The notes beneath the pieces were generated by a model. The model saw nothing but the letters and a program-made list of their open reading frames with translations, searched no databases and was not told the DNA's origin. A DNA stretch of 64,000 nucleotides, taken from the NCBI RefSeq assembly GCF_018070465.1, contig NZ_JAGPXT010000001.1:62001-126000 (forward strand), read 5' to 3'. Positions 34,297 to 42,951 of the stretch are shown here, one piece after another. How positions within the stretch are numbered: the first letter of the stretch is position 1; every line of letters starts with the position of its first letter. Both the position numbers and the translations under genes were made by a program. Source of the DNA: Micromonospora sp. C95 (GTDB taxonomy: Bacteria > Actinomycetota > Actinomycetes > Mycobacteriales > Micromonosporaceae).

Positions 34297-34774
34297 CTTC
34301 GCCCTGGGATCTGCTGGTGGTCAAACGTGCCGCCGCACCTCATGAATCAGCTGATCGTCGTCAAGCCGGTTCGCAGGCAGCGCAGCGAAGAAAGCCCCCC
34401 GCGCCGGCCACACCACCTTCGGAGGACCGATAGGTGACCGTCCCGGCCAACCAGCCGATAAAAACTGCAATCGCCAGTAGCAACACTGGGAGCACCGCCT
34501 GTCTGAGTGACCGTCAATCCCGATCGCCAGCCGAACGCTCAAGCTCAGCCATTAGTCATTCACGGAGATCATGCCGACCGGAGGTTCACGCTGGGAATAC
34601 CGACCTTCGGTCCGACCTCGCACACCGACTTGCGGTCCGACTAGCGTCTGGCCTGCCAAAAAAGCGGCGGATCCTCAGGGCGCGTCAGAATCACCCAACG
34701 AATTGGGGGTTACAGTGACATCACCCGGCCGACCGCACCGTCGACCGGGCTTGTGTGGTCCGTGGAGGCTGCCG
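34297..34774. promoter_or_regulatory. Divergent intergenic region between the conservon operon and the XRE/DUF397 pair
   Basis: 478 nt without a gene. It must hold the promoter of the conservon/transporter operon (leftward) and of the XRE gene (rightward). Its centre holds the operator-like repeats described separately. Confidence 0.55.
34593..34642 (+). promoter_or_regulatory. Operator-like direct repeat, ACCGACTTGCGGTCCGAC type
   Basis: Two copies lie in tandem: GGGAATACCGACCTTCGGTC and on through CGACCTCGC (34593-34621), then ACCGACTTGCGGTCCGACT (34624-34642). A third copy, on the minus strand at 44297-44325, also starts GGGAATACCGACTTGCGGTC. Each contains (A/T)CCGAC twice, 11 nt apart. 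Two of the three contexts are next to XRE-type regulator genes, so one of those proteins is a likely binder. Confidence 0.6.
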
Positions 34775-35662
34775 GTGAACCGTCCCAGTCCGTACGTCCG
34801 CCGACGCTGGCTCGGACACGAAATCCGTCGCCTACGGGAGGAGCATGGCGTGACGGGCGAGTCCATTGCCCGTGCGTTGCAATTTCCGCGACAGCAGATT
34901 AGTGCTTTGGAGAACGGACATCTCGGCCCTGACATCGATCTCGTCAGCGGAATTTGTGACTACCTATCGGTAGGCGTGAAACGGCGGACCGCGATCATGG
35001 ATGCGGCGGCCGACGGATGGGCGCGTGGATGGTGGGTGGCCGAGGCCCAACGGATGGGCGTCCGACAGGCCATCTACGCCGACCTCGAAAGCGGCACCAA
35101 AACCATCACCGAGTACGCCATTTCGCTAATCCCCGGCCTCCTCCAGACACCAGCGTTCGCCGACGCCCGGCTGCGCAGCGAACCCGCCCGTCACGGTGAC
35201 AAATTCGATCCCGCCGCCGCAGTCACCGCCCGCGCTCGCCGCCAGGGCCTGGTGCTCGCCGCTGGCGGGCCGCGGTACGAAGCCGTCATCGACGAGATCG
35301 CGATCCGACGTTGCGCCGCCGACCCCGTCGTCGTCGCCGAGCAGCTTCGACACATCGTCGATGTGTGCGCGCACCATCCATCCGTGACCGTCCAGGTGCT
35401 GCCCGTAGATGCATCGATCAGGGGTCACAGCGCTCCCCGGTCCGCGTACTCGATCTACCGTTATCGCGACCCGCAGAGCTCACAGGCCATCGCGGTCGAC
35501 ACCCTCACCCACGACGTGATCCACACCGACCCAGATGAGCTGGACCCCTATTTGAGCCTGCACAGCCGGCTCAAGACCGCCGCGCTCTCACCTGAATCGA
35601 GTATTCGTCTCCTCCGCGCCGCGGCGGAGCGCCTGGCACCCACTGAAGGAGTCTCGGTATGA
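34775..35662 (+). CDS. XRE-family regulator with DUF5753 domain
   Basis: The product is 295 aa from GTG 34775, with GGAGG 7 nt upstream. Residues about 10-65 are a Cro/CI HTH (RRLREEHGVTGESIARALQF, then QQISALENGHLGPDIDLVSG). The rest is DUF5753 (ESGTKTITEYAISLIPGLLQ, then RRQGLVLAAGGPRYEAVIDE). This type is always paired with a small DUF397 protein in streptomycetes and relatives, here encoded next with an ATGA overlap; in such pairs (BldB/WhiJ-like) the small protein antagonises the regulator. Repeats upstream suggest autoregulation. Confidence 0.92.
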   Translation: MNRPSPYVRRRWLGHEIRRLREEHGVTGESIARALQFPRQQISALENGHLGPDIDLVSGICDYLSVGVKRRTAIMDAAADGWARGWWVAEAQRMGVRQAIYADLESGTKTITEYAISLIPGLLQTPAFADARLRSEPARHGDKFDPAAAVTARARRQGLVLAAGGPRYEAVIDEIAIRRCAADPVVVAEQLRHIVDVCAHHPSVTVQVLPVDASIRGHSAPRSAYSIYRYRDPQSSQAIAVDTLTHDVIHTDPDELDPYLSLHSRLKTAALSPESSIRLLRAAAERLAPTEGVSV

Positions 35663-35853
35663 CACACCAGCACATCTGGCGCAAGTCCAGCTACAGCGAC
35701 GACGGCAACTGCGTCGAGGTTGCCAACACCACCAAACCGGTCCTGGTACGGGACTCGAAGAACATCGCCGGACCGGTGCTGCGGTTCCAGCCGGAACAAT
35801 GGCACGCCTTCACCGAAGCCGTTCGTGATGGTGGATTCGCATCCCCATCGTGA
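35659..35853 (+). CDS. DUF397 domain protein
   Basis: The product is 64 aa. It is recognised by WRKSSYSDDGNCVEVANTT and VLVRDSKNIAGPVLRFQPEQW, the complete DUF397 pattern. It overlaps the XRE regulator gene and presumably modulates it, as in WhiJ/DUF397 pairs. There is no catalytic motif. Confidence 0.93.
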   Translation: MTHQHIWRKSSYSDDGNCVEVANTTKPVLVRDSKNIAGPVLRFQPEQWHAFTEAVRDGGFASPS

Positions 35854-36119
35854 CAGAGAGGCACAAGCACCTCTCGCGTCACGACCCGGGCAAGACGCGC
35901 CCGGCTTCAGGGGGCTCGCGATACCGCGTCCATAAGTAGCGTTACCGAGACGGGCTCCCGTCTCGGTGACGCCGCCCGGGACTTCCTTGACTCTGAGTGT
36001 GCTCGCCACCACGATGGCGACAGCCAGAAACCGCACGCCACGCGGCAGCGTCTCCCGGCGTCCGGCGAGCCCGCTCGCCTATCTGTACCGGTCCGGTCGG
36101 TTCTCGAAAGGAGGTGTTG

Positions 36120-37427
36120 GTGCCTCGTCATCCGGAGACGATGATCACGCCGAACAGGCTCATGTCCGAGCGACGTGCCAGTTTGTCATCGCCGCGGCGG
36201 CCTGGGCAGCGCATGTCCCGGGCCGAACTTGCCGATGTGGTCAACGCCGCTCTGGATCAGCTCTACCCGGGCAGGGACCTCGTCGCTCACTACGTCGACC
36301 ACCGATGGGTGGGCAAGCTGGAACGCGGGGAGCACCGCTGGCCCAGCGAGCAACGCCGCGCCGCTCTCCGACGTGCTCTCGGCGCCACCACTGACGCTGA
36401 TCTCGGCCTCTACAGCCCACGACGAACGCCACCCGGTGACCCCGGTCCAGATGCCGTGAGCCGCCTCGTTCCTGCTCCGACGCGCATCGATTTCACCGGG
36501 CTCCGTGCCTGCCTCGACGCATTCGACGTTCCCCCCGACGGCCCGGTCCGGCCTGCGGATGACCTTCGCGCCGCCGTGAACCAGGTCGTGCGTCTGCGCC
36601 TTACCTCGAACTACCACCAGCTCGCGACCGTTGTCCCCGCCCTACTCGATGAGCTGCACCGCGCGCGACTCACCTGCACCGGCGCACGACACGAGAGCAT
36701 CGCCGCCCTGTTGACTCAGGCGTACCGGGCGGCGGACGCTCTTGCGGACAAGTTCGGTCACCACGACCTGTCAGCCCGCATCATCACCATGATGACCAGT
36801 ACAGCTCAAGACACATCGGACCCAGCAATCATGGCGACGGCCCAGTACGTACGCGGGGAGCTGTTTTTCCACAACGGCCGGCCGGACCTGGGACGGGCGC
36901 TGCTGGAGCGGGCCGCAGCCAACATCAGCTCCTGCACGAGCCAAACCGGCCGGGCGGCATATGGTGCCCTGCACATGCGCGCCGCAGTACTCGCTGGCCT
37001 CGCCCAGCGACCATCGCGAGCCTGGGACCATCTACAAGAGGCCGAGGTTCACGCACGGGCGGTGCCTGAGGGCGAATATCACGGCACCGCCTTCGGCCCC
37101 TCCTCGGTCCGCATACACAGAATGACCTTCGCCCTCGACTCCGGCGACCCTGACGCCGCCCTGCGCGCGGCTGAGGGCTGGGCCCCACCGACAACCGTTC
37201 CCAGCGAACGTCGCTCCCACTTCTACATCGACCTGGCCCGCGCCCACGCTCAGACGGGCACTCCTGCGCAAGCCGTCGATGCGCTGCTGCACGCAAGGAC
37301 AGCAGCGCCCGAACACACCCGCATCCACCCTCACGTGCGTCAGGTCCTCGCCCTGCTGCGCTCACGAGCATCGACGGACGACCGCCTCTCCGAGTACGCG
37401 CGATGGGCAACGGCAGCGGTCGGCTAA
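36120..37427 (+). CDS. XRE-TPR-type regulator, paralogue 1
   Basis: The product is 435 aa from GTG 36120, with AAAGGAGGTG just upstream. The N-terminus has the signature shared by three genes here: VPRHPETMITPNRLMSERRA, then RMSRAELADVVNAALDQLY and DHRWVGKLERGEHRWPSEQR, an XRE-like HTH with the recognition helix near residue 60. Residues 150-430 are helical repeats of TPR type, which probably bind a peptide or small ligand. It converges with and overlaps by 4 nt the HAD gene. Confidence 0.82.
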   Translation: MPRHPETMITPNRLMSERRASLSSPRRPGQRMSRAELADVVNAALDQLYPGRDLVAHYVDHRWVGKLERGEHRWPSEQRRAALRRALGATTDADLGLYSPRRTPPGDPGPDAVSRLVPAPTRIDFTGLRACLDAFDVPPDGPVRPADDLRAAVNQVVRLRLTSNYHQLATVVPALLDELHRARLTCTGARHESIAALLTQAYRAADALADKFGHHDLSARIITMMTSTAQDTSDPAIMATAQYVRGELFFHNGRPDLGRALLERAAANISSCTSQTGRAAYGALHMRAAVLAGLAQRPSRAWDHLQEAEVHARAVPEGEYHGTAFGPSSVRIHRMTFALDSGDPDAALRAAEGWAPPTTVPSERRSHFYIDLARAHAQTGTPAQAVDALLHARTAAPEHTRIHPHVRQVLALLRSRASTDDRLSEYARWATAAVG

Positions 37428-38068
37428 CCCGGCCGAACCAGACCGGGCAACTGCTCCAACGACTCCAGCACCCAGACACCGTGCTCGGCCATCACAGGGT
37501 CGCCAGCCCACAGATGCCCCCAAGGGCCACGCTTGATCAACGCCGACCGCAGCCCAGCAGCCTGAGCAGCTCTCACGTCATAGTCACGGTGGTCACCGAC
37601 GTACAGGATCTCGTCCGCGCTGCCGCAGGCGAACTCGACAACCCGTGTGAAGAACCGTGGATCCGGTTTGGCAACCCCCCACTCGCCGGACGTCGCGACA
37701 GCATCGACCGGCAGCGCCAATTGCCGCAGCAGCTCCGCGGCCCGGCTGGTCTGGTTGCCAGCCACACCAACCCACAACCCGACTCTCCGCAACTCAGCGA
37801 GGGCGGGACGAACGTCCGGATACAGATCATCCTCGCTGATCATCTCACCGTGACCAGCACGCTCACGGCGCTCACGTTCGACCGAGAGATCGATGCCGGG
37901 ACGCAGGTACTGAAACGCTTCGGCGTTGTTGCGGCCCTGCGCCACAACGATCCCCACCAAAGCCGACAAGGTATGCCTTGGCACGCGCAGCCAGTCAGCC
38001 CACGCCTGGAACTCCCGAGTGTCATCCAGCAGCGTCTCACCGACATCGAACACAACAGACCTGATCAC
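37424..38068 (-). CDS. HAD family hydrolase
   Basis: The product is 214 aa from GTG 38066-38068, with GGAGGTG 7 nt upstream; the open frame extends to 38182 without protein-like content. Motif I is VVFDVGETLLDD, with Gly where many HAD phosphatases have the second Asp, so the chemistry could be dehalogenase-like. Motif II is GVAGNQTS, the Lys is in GVAKPDPRFF, and motif III-IV is ILYVGDHRDYDVRAAQAAGL. Substrate unknown. Convergent with the XRE-TPR gene. Confidence 0.87.
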   Translation of the reverse strand: MIRSVVFDVGETLLDDTREFQAWADWLRVPRHTLSALVGIVVAQGRNNAEAFQYLRPGIDLSVERERRERAGHGEMISEDDLYPDVRPALAELRRVGLWVGVAGNQTSRAAELLRQLALPVDAVATSGEWGVAKPDPRFFTRVVEFACGSADEILYVGDHRDYDVRAAQAAGLRSALIKRGPWGHLWAGDPVMAEHGVWVLESLEQLPGLVRPG

Positions 38069-38244
38069 GTACGACACCTCCGGGAAGGGCCAGCGTTCTA
38101 CTCTAAAGGGCTGCCTCCGGGCGGCACTCCCATCTATGGGAGAGCCATCCGGTGCGGCACCGGCAGGGTGTTTACTTTCCATCGGGGGTATCGACTACCC
38201 ATGCGGCTCGATCGGCACTTGCCTGCCCCACGAGGGAGGTGTAG

Positions 38245-39507
38245 ATGCCGCGCCACCCCGACACCGTCATCACGCCCAACAGGCTGCTCGTCCAGGCCCG
38301 CCAACGCCTGACGTCACCGCACCGGCCCGGCCAGCGCATGTCCCGAGCCGAGCTGGCCGACGCCATCAACACCGCCCTCGACCTCCTCTACCCCGGGCGA
38401 AGCCTCACCGCCCACTACGTCGACCACAGATGGGTCGGCAAACTCGAACGCGGAGAACATCGCTGGCCCAGCCGCGAACGCCGCACTGCCCTCCGCCACG
38501 TGCTCGGCGCCACCACCGACACCGAACTCGGCCTCTACAGTCCGCGGCGTACCCCGGACGCCATCCGATCCGGCCATGTCCCGGACCAACCGGCTACGCG
38601 CCGGCCACTCCACGTCCGCGTCGGTGGCAAACTTCTCGACGGCGATCCAGAGGCATGGCTACATGCACTCGACGAGTTCACGAACCAACCCATGCGAACC
38701 TGGCCTCAACTCAGAGGCCGTGTGCAGGAGTACCTCGAAGTTCTCGATGATCTCCAGGGCGGCCACGGTCGTCCGCACCTTGCACGGGTCGATGCCCGCT
38801 GGTCGGAGTTCATGAGTTGGATCGCCGACAACACCGCCGCGCCCGAAGGTTGGGCGTGGCTTGACCGGTCGCACCGTCGCGCGATTGAGGCTGATGACGC
38901 ATCGCTTGCCGCCTACACGCTCATGCGGCAGAGTCAACGTGCCCTCGACAACGGCGACGTTCGGGCGGCGATTGTCTTCTCACGCCGCTCCCTGGCACCC
39001 CGTTCGGTACCAGCCCGAACCCGCGCGCTGTGCCTTACCCGCATGGCCGAGGCATTAGCTGCCAGCGGCGACGACGAGGCACGTACCGCAATCATGGCGG
39101 CCCAACATGAGCTGCCCGGCGTGGATGCCAACGCGGTCGATGAGGACGACTTCGCCCGACACTGCGACCCGCGCTACGTTGCCGCAGTTGACGCCCGCTG
39201 CCGGCACTTGCTCGGTGATCCGGCATCCGCCACCACGATCTTCGAGGAGCTCCTCAGCGACCTAGCCGCCATCGCACCGATCGACGCCGGACTCTGGCAC
39301 GCACACCTCGCCGAGTGCTACCTGCACTACGACCCGGAACGCGCTGCCGACCACGGAATGAGCGCGCTGCGGCTGGCGGACGAGGCCGCCTCCTACCGTG
39401 TCATACGCGCTACCCAGCCTCTCGCGATAGCGCTGCGCCGGCACAGCGCACTGCCCTCAGCCCGGACCTTCATCGACAGGCACCGCACCGCAGTGACAAC
39501 CCAGTGA
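38245..39507 (+). CDS. XRE-TPR-type regulator, paralogue 2
   Basis: The product is 420 aa from ATG 38245, with GGGAGGTG 6 nt upstream. The first 100 residues are nearly the same as in paralogue 1 (MPRHPDTVITPNRLLVQARQ, MSRAELADAINTALDLLYPG, DHRWVGKLERGEHRWPSRER). The helical C-terminal part has diverged, so it probably responds to a different ligand. It is followed 12 nt later by a creatininase-family gene, most likely in the same transcript. Confidence 0.82.
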   Translation: MPRHPDTVITPNRLLVQARQRLTSPHRPGQRMSRAELADAINTALDLLYPGRSLTAHYVDHRWVGKLERGEHRWPSRERRTALRHVLGATTDTELGLYSPRRTPDAIRSGHVPDQPATRRPLHVRVGGKLLDGDPEAWLHALDEFTNQPMRTWPQLRGRVQEYLEVLDDLQGGHGRPHLARVDARWSEFMSWIADNTAAPEGWAWLDRSHRRAIEADDASLAAYTLMRQSQRALDNGDVRAAIVFSRRSLAPRSVPARTRALCLTRMAEALAASGDDEARTAIMAAQHELPGVDANAVDEDDFARHCDPRYVAAVDARCRHLLGDPASATTIFEELLSDLAAIAPIDAGLWHAHLAECYLHYDPERAADHGMSALRLADEAASYRVIRATQPLAIALRRHSALPSARTFIDRHRTAVTTQ

Positions 39508-39519
39508 CAAGATGACCCT

Positions 39520-40236
39520 ATGGACCTGCTGCCGCTTATCACCAGCACCGACGTCGCCGCGAGCGCACCTGAGGTAGCCGTTCTACCCGTCGGCAGCTTC
39601 GAGCAGCACGGTTCGTTTCTACCGCTGACCACCGACACGATCGTCGCCACCGCAATCGCTGCGGCCATCGCGCGACAGCACAACGTCCTGGTCCTGCCGC
39701 CGATCACGCTGTCGTGCTCGCACGAGCACGCCGGCTGGGCCGGTACCGTCAGCATCAGCCACCAAACCCTCTCAGCGGTCATCGAGGACATCCGGTCCTC
39801 GCTCGCCGCGAGCGGAATCACCCGGCTGGCCATCGTCAACGGCCACGGCGGCAACTACGTGCTGTCCAACATCGTGCAGACCGCCAATACCGTGACGCCC
39901 GGCTCGATGACGCTGTTCCCAACCCGCACCGACTGGGCAAAAGCCCGGCAAGAAGCGCGCTTGGACAGCGACGCCCACCACGATATGCACGCCGGTGAGC
40001 TGGAAGTTTCCATCCTGCTACACGTACAGCCCCACGCGGTCGGCGAGGACTTCAGCGCTGGAGACCACGCCGCAGACGACCGACCGATGCTGCTACTCCA
40101 CGGGATGAGCGCGTACACGAAGACGGGCGTCATCGGCCGCCCCTCAGCAGGCACCGCAGCCAAGGGCAAAGCCCTGCTGGCAAGCCTCGCGCAGTCGTTC
40201 GACGATCATCTCGCCGCCCTGCTGAGCCAGGGGTGA
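39520..40236 (+). CDS. Creatininase family amidohydrolase
   Basis: The product is 238 aa. The metal site motifs are present: VLPVGSFEQHGSFLPLTTDT (about residues 20-40), SCSHEHAGWAGTVSISH, VNGHGGNYV and DAHHDMHAGELEVSIL. The family includes creatinine amidohydrolase and MftE, the peptidase of mycofactocin maturation. It shares a transcript with XRE-TPR paralogue 2. Because a RiPP cluster lies 4 kb away, a peptidase-like role is possible but unproven. Confidence 0.9.
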   Translation: MDLLPLITSTDVAASAPEVAVLPVGSFEQHGSFLPLTTDTIVATAIAAAIARQHNVLVLPPITLSCSHEHAGWAGTVSISHQTLSAVIEDIRSSLAASGITRLAIVNGHGGNYVLSNIVQTANTVTPGSMTLFPTRTDWAKARQEARLDSDAHHDMHAGELEVSILLHVQPHAVGEDFSAGDHAADDRPMLLLHGMSAYTKTGVIGRPSAGTAAKGKALLASLAQSFDDHLAALLSQG

Positions 40237-40635
40237 CGGGAACAGTCCGACCGATCCTGTGAAGGGAGGCGAGAACCGCGCCGTCCCGCCACCTGTCGGT
40301 GTATAGATCCGAGTGCAGAGATACGTACGGCTGCAAGTGCAACCTGATGCCTAGTTCGGTATGCGTCCGGCGAGTCGCTGCCTACTCTGACGACGGTCCA
40401 AGTCGGTGACGTTGCGTTACGGGATGTTGCTGAGCCGTCCGTTCTCTCGGCGTGCGGATCTGCCGAGATCAGTGCGCGTCACCATACCCGTGAGAGGCAT
40501 CCACGCGCGCGATGCCTTAAGCTGGTCGATTTGGAGATCGTCAGCTAATGGGCTTGGCTCAACCGGCGGGTGAATCTGCGGAGGCTAGGACCACTGGCGG
40601 AGGATCGATACAGGCGCTCCAGACGGGGACCGGAA
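40237..40635. other. Noncoding interval, no feature recognised
   Basis: About 400 nt with no supported gene. A short hairpin-like GCGTGCG/CGCACGC-type element may be present, but I see no clear terminator or promoter motif. Confidence 0.3.
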
Positions 40636-41634
40636 ATGACCGCTGAACGAAAATTCGCCGACGCCGAAACCCTGACCCCAGTGATGCGGGAGGTCTTCGG
40701 CACTGACCGCCGCATCGCCGCCGTCGAACGCCTACTCAATGGCACCAAGAAGGGTGTCTACCGCATCATGCTGGACGACGCCACGAGCGTGATCGTCTAC
40801 GTCTGGAACGCCGACGAGGACTACTGGGACGGGCTTCTCCCGGATGGCCACGACGACCCGTCGAACCCGTTCGCTCACGCCTCGGGTATCGACTTCTTCG
40901 AGGGTGCCACCCGTCGACTGGAATCGGTCGGAGTTCGGTCGCCGCGGCTGTTGCTAGCCGACCGCAGCAAGGACTTCTACCCGGCCGACATCGCCGTCGC
41001 TGAGGACGTCCGCGGCGGAACGCTGGAGGCGCTGCTGGAACGCGACCCGGACGCAGGCCGGCAAACGCTCGCGCAGCTCTCGGACATGCTTCGGCGCATG
41101 CATGCCTACCGCGCGCCGGCGTTCGGACGGGTCGCGTGGATCGACAGCGGAGGAGCAGCGCCGGACAAGACCTGCGAGCAGGCCTACCTGGAACGCGCGC
41201 TGGTGAACATTGCCACCGCCGTGCCCCGCGATGCCCGCGCGGCTGAAGGTGAGGCAATGCTGGAGGGGAAACTCCGCACCCTGCACGCCGCACTCGGCCC
41301 GCGCGCAGAACACGGCGTGGTCCACGGCGAACTCTGCGCGGAACACACGCTCGTCGGGCCGGACGGGGAGCCCGTCATCATCGACATCGAGGGCCTGATG
41401 TACACCGACATCGAAGTAGAGCACTGCTGGATGCGGATGCGCTTCGGCCCGCACTACGAGGCGCTCCGCAACCCAGACCTCGACCCGCAGCGTGTCAAGT
41501 ACTACCAGTACGTCATGCATCTAGATCTGGTCGGCGGCCCGCTCCGTATCGCCGAGGGTGACTTCCCGAACCGGGAGTGGATGCTCGACGTTGCGGACTT
41601 CCACCTCCAGAAGGCGCTCGCCTACGAGACATGA
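40636..41634 (+). CDS. APH/phosphotransferase family kinase-like protein
   Basis: The product is 332 aa from ATG 40636. The C-terminal lobe has the catalytic loop GVVHGELCAEHTLV (about residue 230) and the metal motif PVIIDIEGL. The usual HGDxxxxN is HGExxxxH here, so it belongs to a variant subgroup of the aminoglycoside phosphotransferase-like fold whose substrate may not be an antibiotic. A nucleotide-binding N-lobe (TKKGVYRIMLDDATSVIVYV) is present. Nearby regulators give no clue to substrate. Confidence 0.82.
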   Translation: MTAERKFADAETLTPVMREVFGTDRRIAAVERLLNGTKKGVYRIMLDDATSVIVYVWNADEDYWDGLLPDGHDDPSNPFAHASGIDFFEGATRRLESVGVRSPRLLLADRSKDFYPADIAVAEDVRGGTLEALLERDPDAGRQTLAQLSDMLRRMHAYRAPAFGRVAWIDSGGAAPDKTCEQAYLERALVNIATAVPRDARAAEGEAMLEGKLRTLHAALGPRAEHGVVHGELCAEHTLVGPDGEPVIIDIEGLMYTDIEVEHCWMRMRFGPHYEALRNPDLDPQRVKYYQYVMHLDLVGGPLRIAEGDFPNREWMLDVADFHLQKALAYET

Positions 41635-41906
41635 GTCGGCCGTGGGTCTTCCAGCGTGGTGCGGAGGTCGCCATCAGGCCCGACGGCATCCTCATCTGCC
41701 GCCATCCGGTACGAGCGCGACTAACCCCGGCAGTGACAGAGTGTAATCGGCCAGTGGGTCGGCCGTTGTGGCGTGGAGGTTGCTCGACAAGGCGTCGTCG
41801 GCTCTTCAGGGACGTGGATCTCTGTACGCTCTGGCGTACCTGCCTGTACACCCGGCCCTGTACGCCGACACCACTGTCATCACGCCCGTCAGCGGCGTGC
41901 CCGTGA
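41631..41906 (+). CDS. Possible small protein coupled to the phosphotransferase
   Basis: The ATG overlaps the phosphotransferase stop as ATGA. The first 26 residues (MSRPWVFQRGAEVAIRPDGI and on) look like protein, but the rest is Arg/Cys-rich and overlaps a decayed regulator fragment. It may be a real short gene truncated by decay, or nothing. The 91-aa length is as read. Confidence 0.25.
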   Translation: MSRPWVFQRGAEVAIRPDGILICRHPVRARLTPAVTECNRPVGRPLWRGGCSTRRRRLFRDVDLCTLWRTCLYTRPCTPTPLSSRPSAACP

Positions 41907-41972
41907 CAGCCCGGCCAGCACTTGTCCCAAGCCGAGCTGGCCGGCGCCATCAACTCGGCGTGCTTGTTCTAG
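41858..41972 (+). pseudogene. Remnant of a fourth XRE-TPR-type regulator
   Basis: The segment reads PGQHLSQAELAGAINSACLF and a stop, matching the start of the three intact paralogues (PGQRMSRAELADAINTALDL). Just before it CCGACACC and GTCATCACGCCC align with the MPRHPDTVITP codons, but in a different frame. So only the first 35 or so codons of a fourth gene survive, with a frameshift. Nothing of its TPR part remains. Confidence 0.6.
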
Positions 41973-42033
41973 GCTCACGCATTCTAGGTATGGCAGGCAG
42001 TGATCGCTCGATTTCAGCTGCGGCAGCAGCGCA

Positions 42034-42951
42034 TCAGCGCATGCCCGGCTGTGCGATGTCGGCTCTTTCAGGAGACGGCTTGGGCCGGCGGAGGTGAACA
42101 CGCACTCCCGTGCTGTCGGGCGAGATATCAGCCAACTCGAAACCCGCCGGCGTGAGGTCCGCGGTGGCTGCCGCGAGGGCCCCCGTCGGTGGGGTTTTTT
42201 TGATGGCGACCACGATCTCATCGACGCAGTCAAGGTTGTCGTGGAATGCGCCGGAATGATGGGCTCCGACGGCCAGGATGGTTCGCGAGCCGGTGGCGTA
42301 GCAGGCTGACAGCCACGGTCGGAGATCACCGCTCAGGTCGTCGGGCAGCGTGAAGTGTTCGGGCGCGTGACCGCCGGAAACGCCCTCCTCAAGGGTCTTG
42401 TCGCTGAGCACGAGGTCTGTCCCACTTCGCAGATCCGCGGTTAGTTGCTCGTTGACAGGCTGGCTGTCCTGCGTGTCGAAGGCGTAGGTCCAGATCAGGT
42501 AGGGACGGCGGCGGCGGGTGGCGACAAGCCAGGGGCCGAGGACGGTGAGGGTCTCGTCGGGCAGCACGTTGGTCTCGACCTCAATGCCGTGGGCGGTGAG
42601 CATCGCGGCGCCGCCGTCGCCTCGGGAGGTCGGGTCGAGGACGCTGATGACGACTCTGGTGACGCCGGCGTTGATGAGTTCCTGGCGGCAGGCCGGGGTG
42701 ACGCCGATGTGGTTGCAGGGTTCGAGCGTGACGACGGCGGTGCCGCCTCGCGCTGCGGCTCCCGCCGTGCTGAGCGCGTTCACTTCGGCGTGGGCTTCTC
42801 CTTTGCGCCGGTGATAGCCGGCGCCGACAACGTCACCACGGCGATCGAGGATGACGCAGCCGACGGGCGGGTTTGGGCTCGTGGTGCCCAAGCCGAACGA
42901 GGACAACGTGATCGCTTGCCGCATCGCGGTCAACTCGACGTCGGATGCCAT
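42034..42951 (-). CDS. RibD-like deaminase/reductase family protein
   Basis: The product is 305 aa. The N-terminal cytidine-deaminase-like zinc site is complete: GEAHAEVNAL and TLEPCNHIGVTPAC (about residues 52-92). The family name is riboflavin-specific deaminase. The C-terminal half (residues 150-300) is weak compared with the usual RibD reductase domain. No rib operon is near. It overlaps the XRE-TPR paralogue 3 stop (TGATG), so it is cotranscribed with that regulator. It may act on a pyrimidine-like precursor of a secondary metabolite. Confidence 0.82.
   Translation of the reverse strand: MASDVELTAMRQAITLSSFGLGTTSPNPPVGCVILDRRGDVVGAGYHRRKGEAHAEVNALSTAGAAARGGTAVVTLEPCNHIGVTPACRQELINAGVTRVVISVLDPTSRGDGGAAMLTAHGIEVETNVLPDETLTVLGPWLVATRRRRPYLIWTYAFDTQDSQPVNEQLTADLRSGTDLVLSDKTLEEGVSGGHAPEHFTLPDDLSGDLRPWLSACYATGSRTILAVGAHHSGAFHDNLDCVDEIVVAIKKTPPTGALAAATADLTPAGFELADISPDSTGVRVHLRRPKPSPERADIAQPGMR

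Noticed and set aside
41631-42003. A complete small gene downstream of the phosphotransferase
   Set aside because: After 26 plausible residues it becomes Arg/Cys-rich and overlaps the decayed regulator stub; kept only as a low-confidence entry.
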